Positions 25,736-34,375 of a stretch of DNA of 64,000 bases are shown here, piece by piece. How positions within the stretch are numbered: the first letter of the stretch is position 1; the number at the start of each line of letters is the position of its first letter. This DNA comes from Georgenia satyanarayanai (GTDB lineage Bacteria; Actinomycetota; Actinomycetes; Actinomycetales; Actinomycetaceae), in NCBI RefSeq assembly GCF_009193135.1, contig NZ_VUKC01000014.1:1-64000 (forward strand), written 5' to 3'. The notes beneath the pieces were generated by a model. The model was not told the origin of the DNA, searched no databases, and saw only the letters and a list, made by a program, of their open reading frames with translations. Made by a program: the position numbers and the translations under genes.

Positions 25736-28700
25736 TCACCGCGCCACCGGCACGCCCCGCCGGGCGCGGAGCTCGGCCACGGCCTCCGTCAGCCGGGCGG
25801 CGCGTGCGTCGAAGGTGTGCTCGCCACGGACCCGGACCCCGAGCTCCCGGCGCGCCTCGGCGCGTTCGGGCGTCTCGCTGAGCTGGCTGCGGATGGCGGT
25901 GGCGATGTCGCGCTCCCCGCCGTAGGTGAGCACGACGTCACCGAAGACGTCCGCGATCTCCGGGAGGTCGTCGCTGACGACGCGGGCGTCGCAGGCGGCG
26001 AGGTCGAAGAGCCGGTTGGAGAGCAGCCCCATGTCCCGCATGTCGTCCCAGTGGTCGTTGAGGACGACACCGGCGGCGCTGTAGACCGCGGGCAGCTCGG
26101 CGTTGGGGATGTAGGTGCCCTTCCAGGCGCCGTCGGGCAGCTGGCCGTCCCAGCGCAACCCGTAGACCGCCGGCACGATGCCGGCCTGGAGAGCGGCCGC
26201 CACGCTGGGGCGCACCCCGCGGGCGTTGGCGACGACGAGGACGTCGTGCGCACGGTGGCGGTCGGGCTCCACCGGGTGGAAGCGGTGCTGGTCGGTGCAC
26301 TGGAGGAGCGGCTCGACCGGGCGGCCCAGACGCCGCCCCATGGTGTGGCACCAGCGCGGGGACGCGCCGAAGGCGAGGTCGTAGCCGGCCAGCTCGCCGG
26401 CGCTCACCCGGTCGGGGTGGCTGATCACCCAGGCGACGTTGGTGTGCCCCGGGTTGGCCTCGTAGGTCGCGACACCGCGCAGCTGGAGCACGACGTCGTC
26501 GAGGTGGGACGTCGGCCGGTACCAGGAGTCCTTGCAGTCGATGGACACCTCGTGCCCGAGGCGCTCGAGGGAGTCGCGCAGCGACTCGGCGAAGTGCCAG
26601 TCGCCCCAGTTCGTGCGGCGCTCGACGGTGGGCGCCCCGATCTTGATCGCCCAGCGCAGCGGGCGCTCGGGACGGTCGTGGACGAGGAGCGGCCGGGGGG
26701 CGACCTGGGTGTTGCGGGCCCGGTCGAAGCCGACGAGCCGGTAGCCGGGCAGTGTCGTCGCCGGGTCCGAGGCGGGCCGGCCGGCCTCGAGGAGCAGCTC
26801 GCGCTCGCGGCGCTGGTTGTCCCGGGCACGTCGGAGCCCGGTCTCCGTCGTGGAGTCGGTCACCGGTCTGAGCCACGCGACGCGGCTCGAGGGCACGCAC
26901 ACCGCCGACCTGCCGGTCACCTGCCGCACCCGCGCGGAGAGCTCCCCGCCGTAGATGTCGTCGCGCACCAGCGGGTCGAAGCCGCCGGCCGCTGCGACGT
27001 CGGCCCCGCGGACGGCGACGGCGGCGGCGCTCACCGCGGCGACCTCACGCTCACCGCGCAGCTCCGGGGCGTCGCCCCCGAAGCCGGACCAGGGCAGGTA
27101 CCAGTCGCCGCTGGCGAGGTACTCCACCCCGGCCGACCAGACCTCACCGCCGGGGGAGAGGACGAGGGGCTGGGCGACGGCGTGGACCCGCAGCGCCTCG
27201 CGGAGCGGGGCGTCCCACCCCGGCTCGGTCCACAGGCCGTGGTGGAGGAAGACGACGTCCCGCCCCCGTGTGCGCCCGAGCCCGGCGTTCCGAGCGAGCT
27301 CCATCGGCAGCGGCTGGGAGAGGCGCACGAGCACCACCTCGGGGTGCGCGCCGAGCCGGGCGTGCAGCTCGACGAAGACGCCGGGCTCGGACGTCGCGTC
27401 GACGACGACGACCTCGACGGGGCCGTCGGCCGTGGCGAGGAGGCGCCGGACCGAGGTGAGGACCGTGTCGGCCGTGGCGGTCCGGGGCACGGTGACGACG
27501 ACGCTGAGCAGCTCCTCGTCGCGGGCAGGGGCGTCCCGGACCACCGCGTCGAGGTCGACGAGCGTCTTGTGCAGCACGGCGTACCGGTAGGCCATGGGCT
27601 CGTGGGTGGTGATCCGCTCGCCCTCCTCGGTCCACACGTCGTACTCGGTGGCGATGATGGGGAGGAAGGTGAAGTCGGTGCGCTCGGCGAGCCGGACGAG
27701 CAGGTCCCAGTCGACGTAGCGACGCAGCGACTCGTCGAAGCCGCCGACCTCGTCGATGAGGGAGCGCTCGTGGACGAACACGATCCCGTCGATGTAGTTG
27801 CGCTCGCGCAGGTGCGCCCGGTTGAAGGGCAGGCCGCGGTACAGACGCCGGCCCTCCCCGCCCTGCTCGACGAGAGCCGTCACGGCGTAGGCGACGCGGT
27901 CCCCGGAGTGGACGAGGTGACGCACCATGAGCTCGAGGAAGTCGGGCACCCAGGTGTTGTCGGAGCCGAGGTAGGCGACGTACCGGCCGGTCGCACGCTG
28001 CACACCGGAGTTGTGGGCCGCCGCGACCCCCCGGTTGACGTCGTGGCGGACGACCTCGATCCGCTCGTCCGAGGCGTACCGTTCGAGCAGGGCCGGGGTG
28101 TCGTCCTCGCTCCCGTCGTCGACGACGACGAGCTGCCAGTGCGGGTAGGTCTGCGCGAGCACCGAGTCGATCGTCGCCCCGAGCAGGTGGGCGCGGTCCT
28201 TGGTCGGCACGACGACGCTGACCGTCGGCGGGTCGGGCGGCAGCGGCCGCGAGCGCAGCTCGGCCTTGACCCGGGCCTCCAGCTCGGTGTCGAAGGACGC
28301 CCGGTCCCGCTCGACGTGCTCGAAGCCCCGGGTGTCGAGGAGGACCTGCGCGGCGGCCCGGGCGGCGGCGAGAAGCTCGGCCGGCTGGTCCCAGGGCTCG
28401 CCGGTGGCACCGTCGGAGGAGCCGAGGGCCCGCCCCGCGGACAGGAAGTGGGCCAGGGGGCCGCCGGGTGCGGTGCCCGACTCGGGGTGGCCGGCCAGGT
28501 AGGACGCCGCGTCGAAGAGCGGGTGGGGGGAGCGTCCCGCCTCGGCTCCGAGGTCGAGGTAGTGGAGGAAGGGCCGGCGCGCGACCTGGACCTGCTCCTT
28601 GGCGGTGCGGGCGGGCTGGGAGGCGTAGTGCCCGGGGACGAACGCCGGGTGCGGGGAGAGCCCGCGAGCGTCGCCGTGGTCGACGAGGTGGGCCGCGGGA

Positions 28701-29041
28701 TCGGCAGCCGCGTCGGTCCTCGCGGCCGGCTCGAGCTGCGCGAGGTACCAGTCGGGGTCGAACAGCCCGCTCTCCTGCACCAGCCGCACGGCGCGTGCCC
28801 GGGAGGGCGGGATCCAGCCGGGCCGAGGGCGCCGGGCGGACTCGCGCAGCTCACGGTTCTCCCGGCGCAGCTCCCCGCGAGCGTCCTGCAGCCGGCGCAC
28901 GTCCTCGAGCAGCGCACGACGCTGCTCGCGCAGCTCGTCGGCCTTCTGCTCGCGCTGCTTCGCCGCGCGCCGTAGCTCGTGGATCTGCGCGTCACGCTGC
29001 GCGATCGGCGGGAGCCGTCGCATCCATGCCTTCACCGCCAT
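25736..29041 (-). CDS. Giant multidomain glycosyltransferase (GT2 pair plus GT4-like C-terminus)
   Basis: Protein of 1101 residues. Residues 1-25 hold RRLPPIAQRDAQIHELRR, followed by a coiled coil to residue 70. Residues 90-215 contain SPHP repeats (FDPDWYL, GLSPHPAF, GRSPHPLF). A first GT2 domain begins near 274 (VSVVVPTKDRAHLLGATI) with YLGSDNTW in place of the usual DSD near residue 359. A second GT2-like domain spans about 500-720. A conserved segment near 790 (LRWAIKIGAP, WGDWHFAESL) leads to a GT4-like domain with LLSNRLFDLAACDARVV. It is a paralogue of the gene at 34372-37518. It may synthesise a repeat unit of the cell-surface polymer. Confidence 0.88.
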   Translation of the reverse strand: MAVKAWMRRLPPIAQRDAQIHELRRAAKQREQKADELREQRRALLEDVRRLQDARGELRRENRELRESARRPRPGWIPPSRARAVRLVQESGLFDPDWYLAQLEPAARTDAAADPAAHLVDHGDARGLSPHPAFVPGHYASQPARTAKEQVQVARRPFLHYLDLGAEAGRSPHPLFDAASYLAGHPESGTAPGGPLAHFLSAGRALGSSDGATGEPWDQPAELLAAARAAAQVLLDTRGFEHVERDRASFDTELEARVKAELRSRPLPPDPPTVSVVVPTKDRAHLLGATIDSVLAQTYPHWQLVVVDDGSEDDTPALLERYASDERIEVVRHDVNRGVAAAHNSGVQRATGRYVAYLGSDNTWVPDFLELMVRHLVHSGDRVAYAVTALVEQGGEGRRLYRGLPFNRAHLRERNYIDGIVFVHERSLIDEVGGFDESLRRYVDWDLLVRLAERTDFTFLPIIATEYDVWTEEGERITTHEPMAYRYAVLHKTLVDLDAVVRDAPARDEELLSVVVTVPRTATADTVLTSVRRLLATADGPVEVVVVDATSEPGVFVELHARLGAHPEVVLVRLSQPLPMELARNAGLGRTRGRDVVFLHHGLWTEPGWDAPLREALRVHAVAQPLVLSPGGEVWSAGVEYLASGDWYLPWSGFGGDAPELRGEREVAAVSAAAVAVRGADVAAAGGFDPLVRDDIYGGELSARVRQVTGRSAVCVPSSRVAWLRPVTDSTTETGLRRARDNQRRERELLLEAGRPASDPATTLPGYRLVGFDRARNTQVAPRPLLVHDRPERPLRWAIKIGAPTVERRTNWGDWHFAESLRDSLERLGHEVSIDCKDSWYRPTSHLDDVVLQLRGVATYEANPGHTNVAWVISHPDRVSAGELAGYDLAFGASPRWCHTMGRRLGRPVEPLLQCTDQHRFHPVEPDRHRAHDVLVVANARGVRPSVAAALQAGIVPAVYGLRWDGQLPDGAWKGTYIPNAELPAVYSAAGVVLNDHWDDMRDMGLLSNRLFDLAACDARVVSDDLPEIADVFGDVVLTYGGERDIATAIRSQLSETPERAEARRELGVRVRGEHTFDARAARLTEAVAELRARRGVPVAR

Positions 29042-29078
29042 GCCATCCCATCCCTCCGCGGACCGGTCACCCGCGATG

Positions 29079-30155
29079 CTACGTGGGTCGGCCGACCCGC
29101 TGGGCCCAGGCAGGGGCGACCGGTGCCACGGTCGTGGGCGGCATGGGGGCCGTCACGGTGGGGTCGTGGTGTCCGCGGAGGACGGAGAAGGGGCGCCCCT
29201 CGGAGAGGTCGAGCTGGAGCCGGGCCTCGGCCCGGTCGTAACGGGTGCCGAGCTCCTCGTCCCACCGCCGGGTGAAGGTCTGCGAGTCGCCCGGGAGCGG
29301 GGTGAGCTCACCGAGCACGACGCCCTCGCCGGCGGCGTACAGGTCGACCCGGACGACGGGCAGGGGAACGGCGAGGGAGAGGGCGGAGGCGATCTCCGTC
29401 ATGAGCGGGAGCTGGGCGGGCACCCCGAGGGAGGTGTCGTACGTCCGTCCCTGCTGCACCGTGCCGAGGTCCGTGCCGTCGGGCCCGACCATGCGCACGC
29501 GCGCCACCGACGTGTCGGCGTGGACGGGCATCCGGCGGAGGAGGACGAGCGCGACCTCGCCGTAGAAGGCATAGATCTTGACGTCGTCGGGCAGCTGCTC
29601 CTCGGAACCGGGGAGGAGGGTCTCGGCGAAGAACGGCGCCCGGGCACCACGGGCGGCGGTGTAGTGCGCCACGATCCCCTCGCGGGTGTACTGCGCGCTC
29701 CCGTCGAGGAGCTCGAACCCGGTGCCGGTGCGCCGCAGGGGCAGCACACCGCGTCCGGTGGAGCCGCCGTTGCTCTTGAGGACGAACTGCGCGGGCAGGG
29801 AGTCCCAGTCGATGTCCGCGGGCGTGGGCCACACGCCGAGCACCTGCGGGGTGCTCACCCCGTGGCTGCGCGCCACCTCGTAGTTGTGCAGCTTGAGGAA
29901 GAGGTTGTGGCGCGCGTGGGTGTGCGCCCGGTCGTCCCGTGCGACGACGTCCTGGACCCGCTGCTGCTCGAGGATCCGCGTGTGCCACGACGCGACGCGA
30001 GGGCGGTACCGGGGTGGGGGTGGGGGCGGGGGTGGCGGGGGCGGGGGGACGGCGAGGCGACGCTCGAGCTTGTCCACCTGCCGGCGCAGCTGCCTGATCT
30101 GCGCATCGCGCCTCGCCACGGGCGGGAAGCGGCGAAGCAGGTGACGAAGGGTCAT
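29079..30155 (-). CDS. TupA-like ATP-grasp protein with poly-proline linker
   Basis: Protein of 358 residues. Residues 8-25 carry the motif RRFPPVARRDAQIRQLRR shared with both giant glycosyltransferases, then a short coil. Residues 37-48 are twelve consecutive prolines. The remaining part is an ATP-grasp fold of the TupA type: HARHNLFLKLHNYEVARSHG, FVLKSNGGSTGRG as nucleotide loop, FFAETLLPG, VKIYAFYGEVAL and VRVDLYAAGEGVVLGELTP with metal-binding acids. TupA was first linked to teichuronopeptide synthesis, so an amino acid or peptide may be joined to a uronic-acid polymer. The start faces the small coiled-coil gene across a 123-base gap with a palindrome. Confidence 0.83.
   Translation of the reverse strand: MTLRHLLRRFPPVARRDAQIRQLRRQVDKLERRLAVPPPPPPPPPPPPRYRPRVASWHTRILEQQRVQDVVARDDRAHTHARHNLFLKLHNYEVARSHGVSTPQVLGVWPTPADIDWDSLPAQFVLKSNGGSTGRGVLPLRRTGTGFELLDGSAQYTREGIVAHYTAARGARAPFFAETLLPGSEEQLPDDVKIYAFYGEVALVLLRRMPVHADTSVARVRMVGPDGTDLGTVQQGRTYDTSLGVPAQLPLMTEIASALSLAVPLPVVRVDLYAAGEGVVLGELTPLPGDSQTFTRRWDEELGTRYDRAEARLQLDLSEGRPFSVLRGHHDPTVTAPMPPTTVAPVAPAWAQRVGRPT
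30012..30047 (-). repeat. Twelve-proline codon run
   Basis: Thirty-six bases encode Pro37-Pro48 of the ATP-grasp protein using CCC, CCG and CCA codons. It separates the N-terminal motif from the catalytic domain. A run of this length stalls ribosomes and would need EF-P. Confidence 0.95.
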
Positions 30156-30187
30156 GAGGGGATTGTGTCAGGTGTCGGCGTGGCGAT

Positions 30188-30203
30188 CGGTGACGCGTCA
30201 CCG
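30188..30203. promoter_or_regulatory. Perfect 16-bp palindrome, possible operator
   Basis: CGGTGACGCGTCACCG reads the same on both strands. It lies in the gap between two divergent genes, 33 bases from the ATP-grasp start and 76 bases from the coiled-coil start. Both could be controlled from it by one dimeric regulator. No regulator gene is next to it. Confidence 0.55.
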
Positions 30204-30246
30204 GTCCGGGCGCCGGGCGACCTGACGACCGACCGGGGCCGCTGTG

Positions 30247-30252
30247 TAACCT
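30247..30252 (+). promoter_or_regulatory. Putative -10 element of the coiled-coil gene
   Basis: TAACCT lies 27 bases before GTG 30279; CTGACG at 30222-30227 could be the -35 with a long 19-base spacer. A GAGAGGGG ribosome site follows. Confidence 0.45.
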
Positions 30253-30278
30253 GAGGCGGTCGTCGAGAGGGGTTCTTC

Positions 30279-30674
30279 GTGAAAAAGCTCGCCGTTGCCG
30301 CACTGGTGATCCTGGTGCTCGTCATCGGTGCCGCGGTCGCCTACGACCGAGGGGCCGGCGTGCTGACGATCGGCCTTCTCGGCCTCGTCGCAGGAGCGGG
30401 GACGCTCGCCGCGATCGACGCCAACCAGAAGGTCCGGCGCCAGCAGCGTCACTTCAGCCGGTGGCAGAAGGCCTCGGAGCGGCGGATGAGCGTCGTCGAG
30501 GAGGAGCTCCTGCGGCGCGGCGCGCACGTGGAGGCGGCCACCCAGGACGACGTGCTCGGCACCGTCAGGCTCATGCAGGAGCAGTACCTCGGGCGGCTGG
30601 ACCGGGCGCGGGGCGAGCTCGAGCAGGCCGCTGCGGCACTCCGCGGGGCCGCCGGCACCACGCGCCCGGAGTGA
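30279..30674 (+). CDS. Small membrane protein with cytoplasmic coiled coil
   Basis: Protein of 131 residues. Two hydrophobic segments at about residues 4-21 and 27-48 form a membrane hairpin, then comes a long charged helix (NQKVRRQQRHFSRWQKASER) and a second helix rich in Leu, Glu and Arg ending near residue 125. No enzymatic motif is present. GTG 30279 has GAGAGGGG upstream. It is followed after 4 bases by a GT2 gene. A scaffold role for neighbouring transferases, which also carry N-terminal coils, is an inference. Confidence 0.78.
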   Translation: MKKLAVAALVILVLVIGAAVAYDRGAGVLTIGLLGLVAGAGTLAAIDANQKVRRQQRHFSRWQKASERRMSVVEEELLRRGAHVEAATQDDVLGTVRLMQEQYLGRLDRARGELEQAAAALRGAAGTTRPE

Positions 30675-30678
30675 GACC

Positions 30679-32886
30679 GTGAGCCGTGACGTCGTCGGCG
30701 CGTACGCGACGGCCGCCGCCGCGAGCCCGAGGACCCTGGCCCGGGCACTGGTCCGGACGAAGTCGCGCGCCGGGCGCGACGTCCTCGCCGCGCTCGCCGC
30801 GGACCGTCGGCTGACCTCGACCCAGCTCGAGGACCTGGGCCGCCGGTACCTCGAGGGGACGCCTCCGGGGCTCCCGCTCGACCCGCGGCGCGTGCTGGAC
30901 CTCGCCCGTGTCGTTGCGCTCCAGACCGACGAGCCCGACGACCGGTCCGCGGCGCTCGGCCTCCTGTCGTGGGTGAGCGACGAGCACGCTCACCTCCTCG
31001 GGGAGCGGGAGGCGACCCTGCTGCTCCAGCTCGCCGTCAAGGAGCGCCGCTTCCCGCGGGCCGACGCGGTCCTCGCGAACGTGCCCGTGGCCACCGGCGC
31101 CGGTCGCCTGGCCGCGGCCGACCTCGCCAACCCGTGGCTGCGTCCCGGTGCCGAGGAGGCTTCCTGGCTCGCGGCGCTCAACGCCGCCCTCTTCGGCCCC
31201 GACGCCGTCCAGGCCGGTCTCCTGCCCGACGGCGACACGCCCTTCGACCGGCTGACGACGACGAGCGCGCAGCGGGTCGCGCACGAGAAGAAGATCACCG
31301 TCGTCATCAGCTGCTTCAACCCCGACCGCCACCTCCTCACCGCGGTGCGTTCCGTCCTCGAGCAGACGTGGCAGAACATCGAGCTCTTCGTCGTCGACGA
31401 CGCCTCGCCGTCGCCCGCCCCGGGCGTCCTCGAGGAGGTCGAGCGCATGGACGCGCGCGTGACGGTCGTCCGCAAGGCCGTCAACGGGGGCACCTACCGC
31501 GCGCGCAACACCGCCCTGCGCCTGGCGACGGGCGACTTCTTCACCTGCCTCGACTCCGACGACTGGGCCCACCCCCAGCGGCTCGAGCTCGGGGTGCGGC
31601 CGATGCTCGAGGACGAGAGCCTCGTCGCGACGCGGAGCCTGGGCGTGCGGGCCACCGAGCAGATGGAGCTGGGCCGGGTCGGCTACGGCGGGCGTTTCAA
31701 GGCCGCCTCCTCGCTCATGATCAGGGTCTTCCCGGTCGTCAACCGGGTCGGGTTCTTCGACCCGGTGCGCAAGGCCGCCGACAACGAGTACGCGCTGCGC
31801 GTCGAGTCGGCCTTCGACGGCAAGGTCGTCGACGTCCCGACCCACGCGCTCACCGTGCTGCTCGCCGATGCCGGCTCGCTCTCCGCGTCCGACTACTCCT
31901 CGGGGTGGCGCCACCCCGCGCGCTCGGAGTACCTCGAGGCGTACTCCGAGTGGCACCGCCAGGTGGGCCGGCGGGAGGCCGCGAGGTTCCTCGCGCCGCA
32001 CGGACCGCGGCCCTTCCCGGCGCCGCGCCGCTGGGAGCGCCACCCGCAGGACGGGGAGGCGGGGCGGGAGCTGGACGTCGTCGTCCTGGCCGACTGGCGG
32101 GAGGACTGGCTGCAGCCCGGCACCCTCGACCGGCTGCACGCCTACGTGGCCGGCGGTCGGCGGGTGGGCCTCGTCCACCACGAGTCGCTGGTCGAGCCGG
32201 TGGCCGAGGAGCGCCCCCTGGCGCGACCGGTCCGTGAGCTCGTGCAGCGGGGCGTGGTCGAGCGTGTCTACCTCGACGACGCCCGGCACGCGGTCCTCAC
32301 CGTCGTCGCCGACCCCCGCGTCCTCCAGTTCCCCCCGCTCCTCTCGCCGCGTCTCACGAGCGGCCGCGTCGTCGTCGTCGAGCAGGCCGCGGACCACTAC
32401 ACGACGGCCGACGTCGAGCGCCATGTGCGCGAGCTCCTCGGCGCCGACCCCGAGTGGGGTGCGTGGCCGGCGGCCCCGGACCCGGCGGAGCTCGTCGCGG
32501 GCGTCCCGGCTGCCGCGGGGACCGTCGACCTCGGCGACACCCCCGAGGCGACGGGCGACCTCACCGTCGGCTCCTGGCTGCTGCGTGAGCCCGCCGACGC
32601 GGAGCGGGGCGCCCGCCTCAGCGTCGTCCGCCGCGTCGGCGTGCCGGGGGGTGGCCCCGAGACGCGCGAGCTGAGCGACGCGTGGGCAGCCGGGGCGGCT
32701 CCCTGGGAGGAGACCGCCACCGACTGGCTCGACCGCTCCCCGGGTGCCGTCGCCGTCGCGGTGCGGACGGCGAGCGCGCTGCGTGTCGTCGTCGCGGCCG
32801 GGCTCCGCGCGGAGGCGACGGGGGCCCACGGGATCCGGATCGTGCCTGACGGCGCCGGCTCCCGCCTGCTCGTGCTGCACGGCTGA
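30679..32886 (+). CDS. Glycosyltransferase family 2 with helical N-terminal extension
   Basis: Protein of 735 residues. Residues 1-200 are mainly helical and leucine-rich, with no family I recognise. A GT2 domain starts near residue 211 (ITVVISCFNPDRHLLTAVRS) with VVDDAS and the DxD motif as CLDSDDW near residue 293. The end of the catalytic domain includes KAADNEYALRVESAF. The last 280 residues form one or more unassigned domains starting LDVVVLADWREDWLQPG. The gene lies four bases after the membrane coiled-coil gene and is probably co-translated. It is not a paralogue of the giant transferases. Confidence 0.87.
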   Translation: MSRDVVGAYATAAAASPRTLARALVRTKSRAGRDVLAALAADRRLTSTQLEDLGRRYLEGTPPGLPLDPRRVLDLARVVALQTDEPDDRSAALGLLSWVSDEHAHLLGEREATLLLQLAVKERRFPRADAVLANVPVATGAGRLAAADLANPWLRPGAEEASWLAALNAALFGPDAVQAGLLPDGDTPFDRLTTTSAQRVAHEKKITVVISCFNPDRHLLTAVRSVLEQTWQNIELFVVDDASPSPAPGVLEEVERMDARVTVVRKAVNGGTYRARNTALRLATGDFFTCLDSDDWAHPQRLELGVRPMLEDESLVATRSLGVRATEQMELGRVGYGGRFKAASSLMIRVFPVVNRVGFFDPVRKAADNEYALRVESAFDGKVVDVPTHALTVLLADAGSLSASDYSSGWRHPARSEYLEAYSEWHRQVGRREAARFLAPHGPRPFPAPRRWERHPQDGEAGRELDVVVLADWREDWLQPGTLDRLHAYVAGGRRVGLVHHESLVEPVAEERPLARPVRELVQRGVVERVYLDDARHAVLTVVADPRVLQFPPLLSPRLTSGRVVVVEQAADHYTTADVERHVRELLGADPEWGAWPAAPDPAELVAGVPAAAGTVDLGDTPEATGDLTVGSWLLREPADAERGARLSVVRRVGVPGGGPETRELSDAWAAGAAPWEETATDWLDRSPGAVAVAVRTASALRVVVAAGLRAEATGAHGIRIVPDGAGSRLLVLHG

Positions 32887-32902
32887 CGAGCGGCCGGGGG
32901 TG

Positions 32903-34375
32903 TCAGCGGCGGGCGGTGAGCTTGCGCCTGACCCGGCCGAGCAGGCGGCGGAGGCGGGCGCGCGCGGGGACCGGCCTGGTCGCCGGCGAGGCCTTCAGTG
33001 TCGGGGCCGGCTTCTCGCCGAGCGCGATCATCCCCTGCGCGGTCACGTGGAAGACGGCCGCACGCACCCCCAGCGACTCCGGGCTCACGGCCTCGGGCTC
33101 CGGCACGGTGCCCTCACCGGTGGCGTGGGCGCGCCGGAGGACCGAGCGCGTGGTCTCCACGGTGAGGTGGCGGCCGGGAGCGACCTCGGCGCGGACACCG
33201 CCGCCCTCGGTGATCTTCTCCAGCGCCCGGCCCACCGTCTCCCGGTCCAGCACGAGGCCGGCCGTCACGCGGGCGGTCACGGGAGAGGGGTACCCGGACC
33301 CCGGGGCCGCCTCGGTGAAGGAGACCCGGGCGTCGGCGGCGAAGTAGTCGTGGAGCCAGCGGGGCAGCGTGGCGGAGCCGGGCAGCGTGACCGTGAGGTC
33401 GGTGTGCCCGGAGGCGAGCAGGCTGTCGGTGGTGACCTGGACGTCCTCGGGTGCCGCGCCGTCGGTCTCGACGACGACGTGCACGCCCGGCACCGTCCAC
33501 TGCCGACCGGTGTTCTGCGGGCGGAACAGCGGGATGGGGAGGAGGTTCGCCGCCAGGCCGGTGCGCTCACGCTTGATCTCGTCCCCGCGGGAGACGAAGT
33601 TGCGGGCGCCCTGGTGGTAGGCCGTCGTCTTCCAGTCCGGGATGATGACGCCGCCGGAGGTGAGGGCGCGGTACCCGAACTCCGTGTCCACGATCCCCCG
33701 CAGACCGAGCGGGGCGAACCCCCCGGTGCGGAGGTAGAGGTCTCGCCGCACGGAGACATCGGCTCCGACGACCGCGACGAACGAGTCCGCGACGTCCTGC
33801 GTGAGGTACCGCCGCTCCTTGACGAACGCCTCCTGCCAGCCGTGGCGCTTGCGCTCCCGTCCCTCGAGCAGCTCACCGAGCGCGTCCCCGGACACGGCCC
33901 GCGCGACGTCGTCGGGGGTGATGCCGTCGAAGTCGACGAACCACTTGCGGCCCAGGACGACGGCGTGCGGCGTCACGTGGTGCCAGCGGGCGTGCGACTC
34001 GAGGTGCGCGGCGCTCACGACCATGTCGGCGTCGAGGAAGACGATGACGTCCGCGTCGGTGCTGCGCGCCCCGCGTTCCCTGGCGCGTCCGGAGCCGTGC
34101 TCCTGGGCCTCCTCCACCCGCAGCACGCGGGTGCCGGCCGGAGCGAGCCCGTGGACGGTCAGCGGGAGGGGGGAGGCGTCGTCGACGACGACGACCTCGG
34201 TGAGCTCCGCGGGGTAGGTCTGCCGGCCGAGCGCGGCGAGTGTCCGGTCGAGGTCCTCCTGGCAGTCGCGGGCCGGGATGACGACACAGACCCGCAGGGT
34301 CGGCTCGAGCTCGCCGAGGGCGGGCACGGGCAGGTCCCCCCACTGCTGACCGGTCACGGTGTGCTGGGTCGTCAT
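32903..34375 (-). CDS. Glycosyltransferase family 2
   Basis: Protein of 490 residues. A GT2 domain begins near residue 28 (LRVCVVIPARDCQEDLDRTL), with VVVVDDAS and the DxD motif VIVFLDADMV near residue 115, and continues with GADVSVRRDLYLRTGGF and DTEFGYRALTSGG, where the ED-type acid is Glu of DTEF. The C-terminal 200 residues form a second domain without known motif and end in a very basic tail (RLRRLLGRVRRKLTARR) suited to membrane binding. ATG 34375 overlaps the stop of the giant transferase upstream, so the two are coupled. Confidence 0.88.
   Translation of the reverse strand: MTTQHTVTGQQWGDLPVPALGELEPTLRVCVVIPARDCQEDLDRTLAALGRQTYPAELTEVVVVDDASPLPLTVHGLAPAGTRVLRVEEAQEHGSGRARERGARSTDADVIVFLDADMVVSAAHLESHARWHHVTPHAVVLGRKWFVDFDGITPDDVARAVSGDALGELLEGRERKRHGWQEAFVKERRYLTQDVADSFVAVVGADVSVRRDLYLRTGGFAPLGLRGIVDTEFGYRALTSGGVIIPDWKTTAYHQGARNFVSRGDEIKRERTGLAANLLPIPLFRPQNTGRQWTVPGVHVVVETDGAAPEDVQVTTDSLLASGHTDLTVTLPGSATLPRWLHDYFAADARVSFTEAAPGSGYPSPVTARVTAGLVLDRETVGRALEKITEGGGVRAEVAPGRHLTVETTRSVLRRAHATGEGTVPEPEAVSPESLGVRAAVFHVTAQGMIALGEKPAPTLKASPATRPVPARARLRRLLGRVRRKLTARR

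Noticed and set aside
25490-28975. Long plus-strand open frame opposite the giant glycosyltransferase
   Set aside because: Low-complexity Asp/Val/Arg-rich product without motif, antisense to a gene with clear GT2 and GT4 domains.
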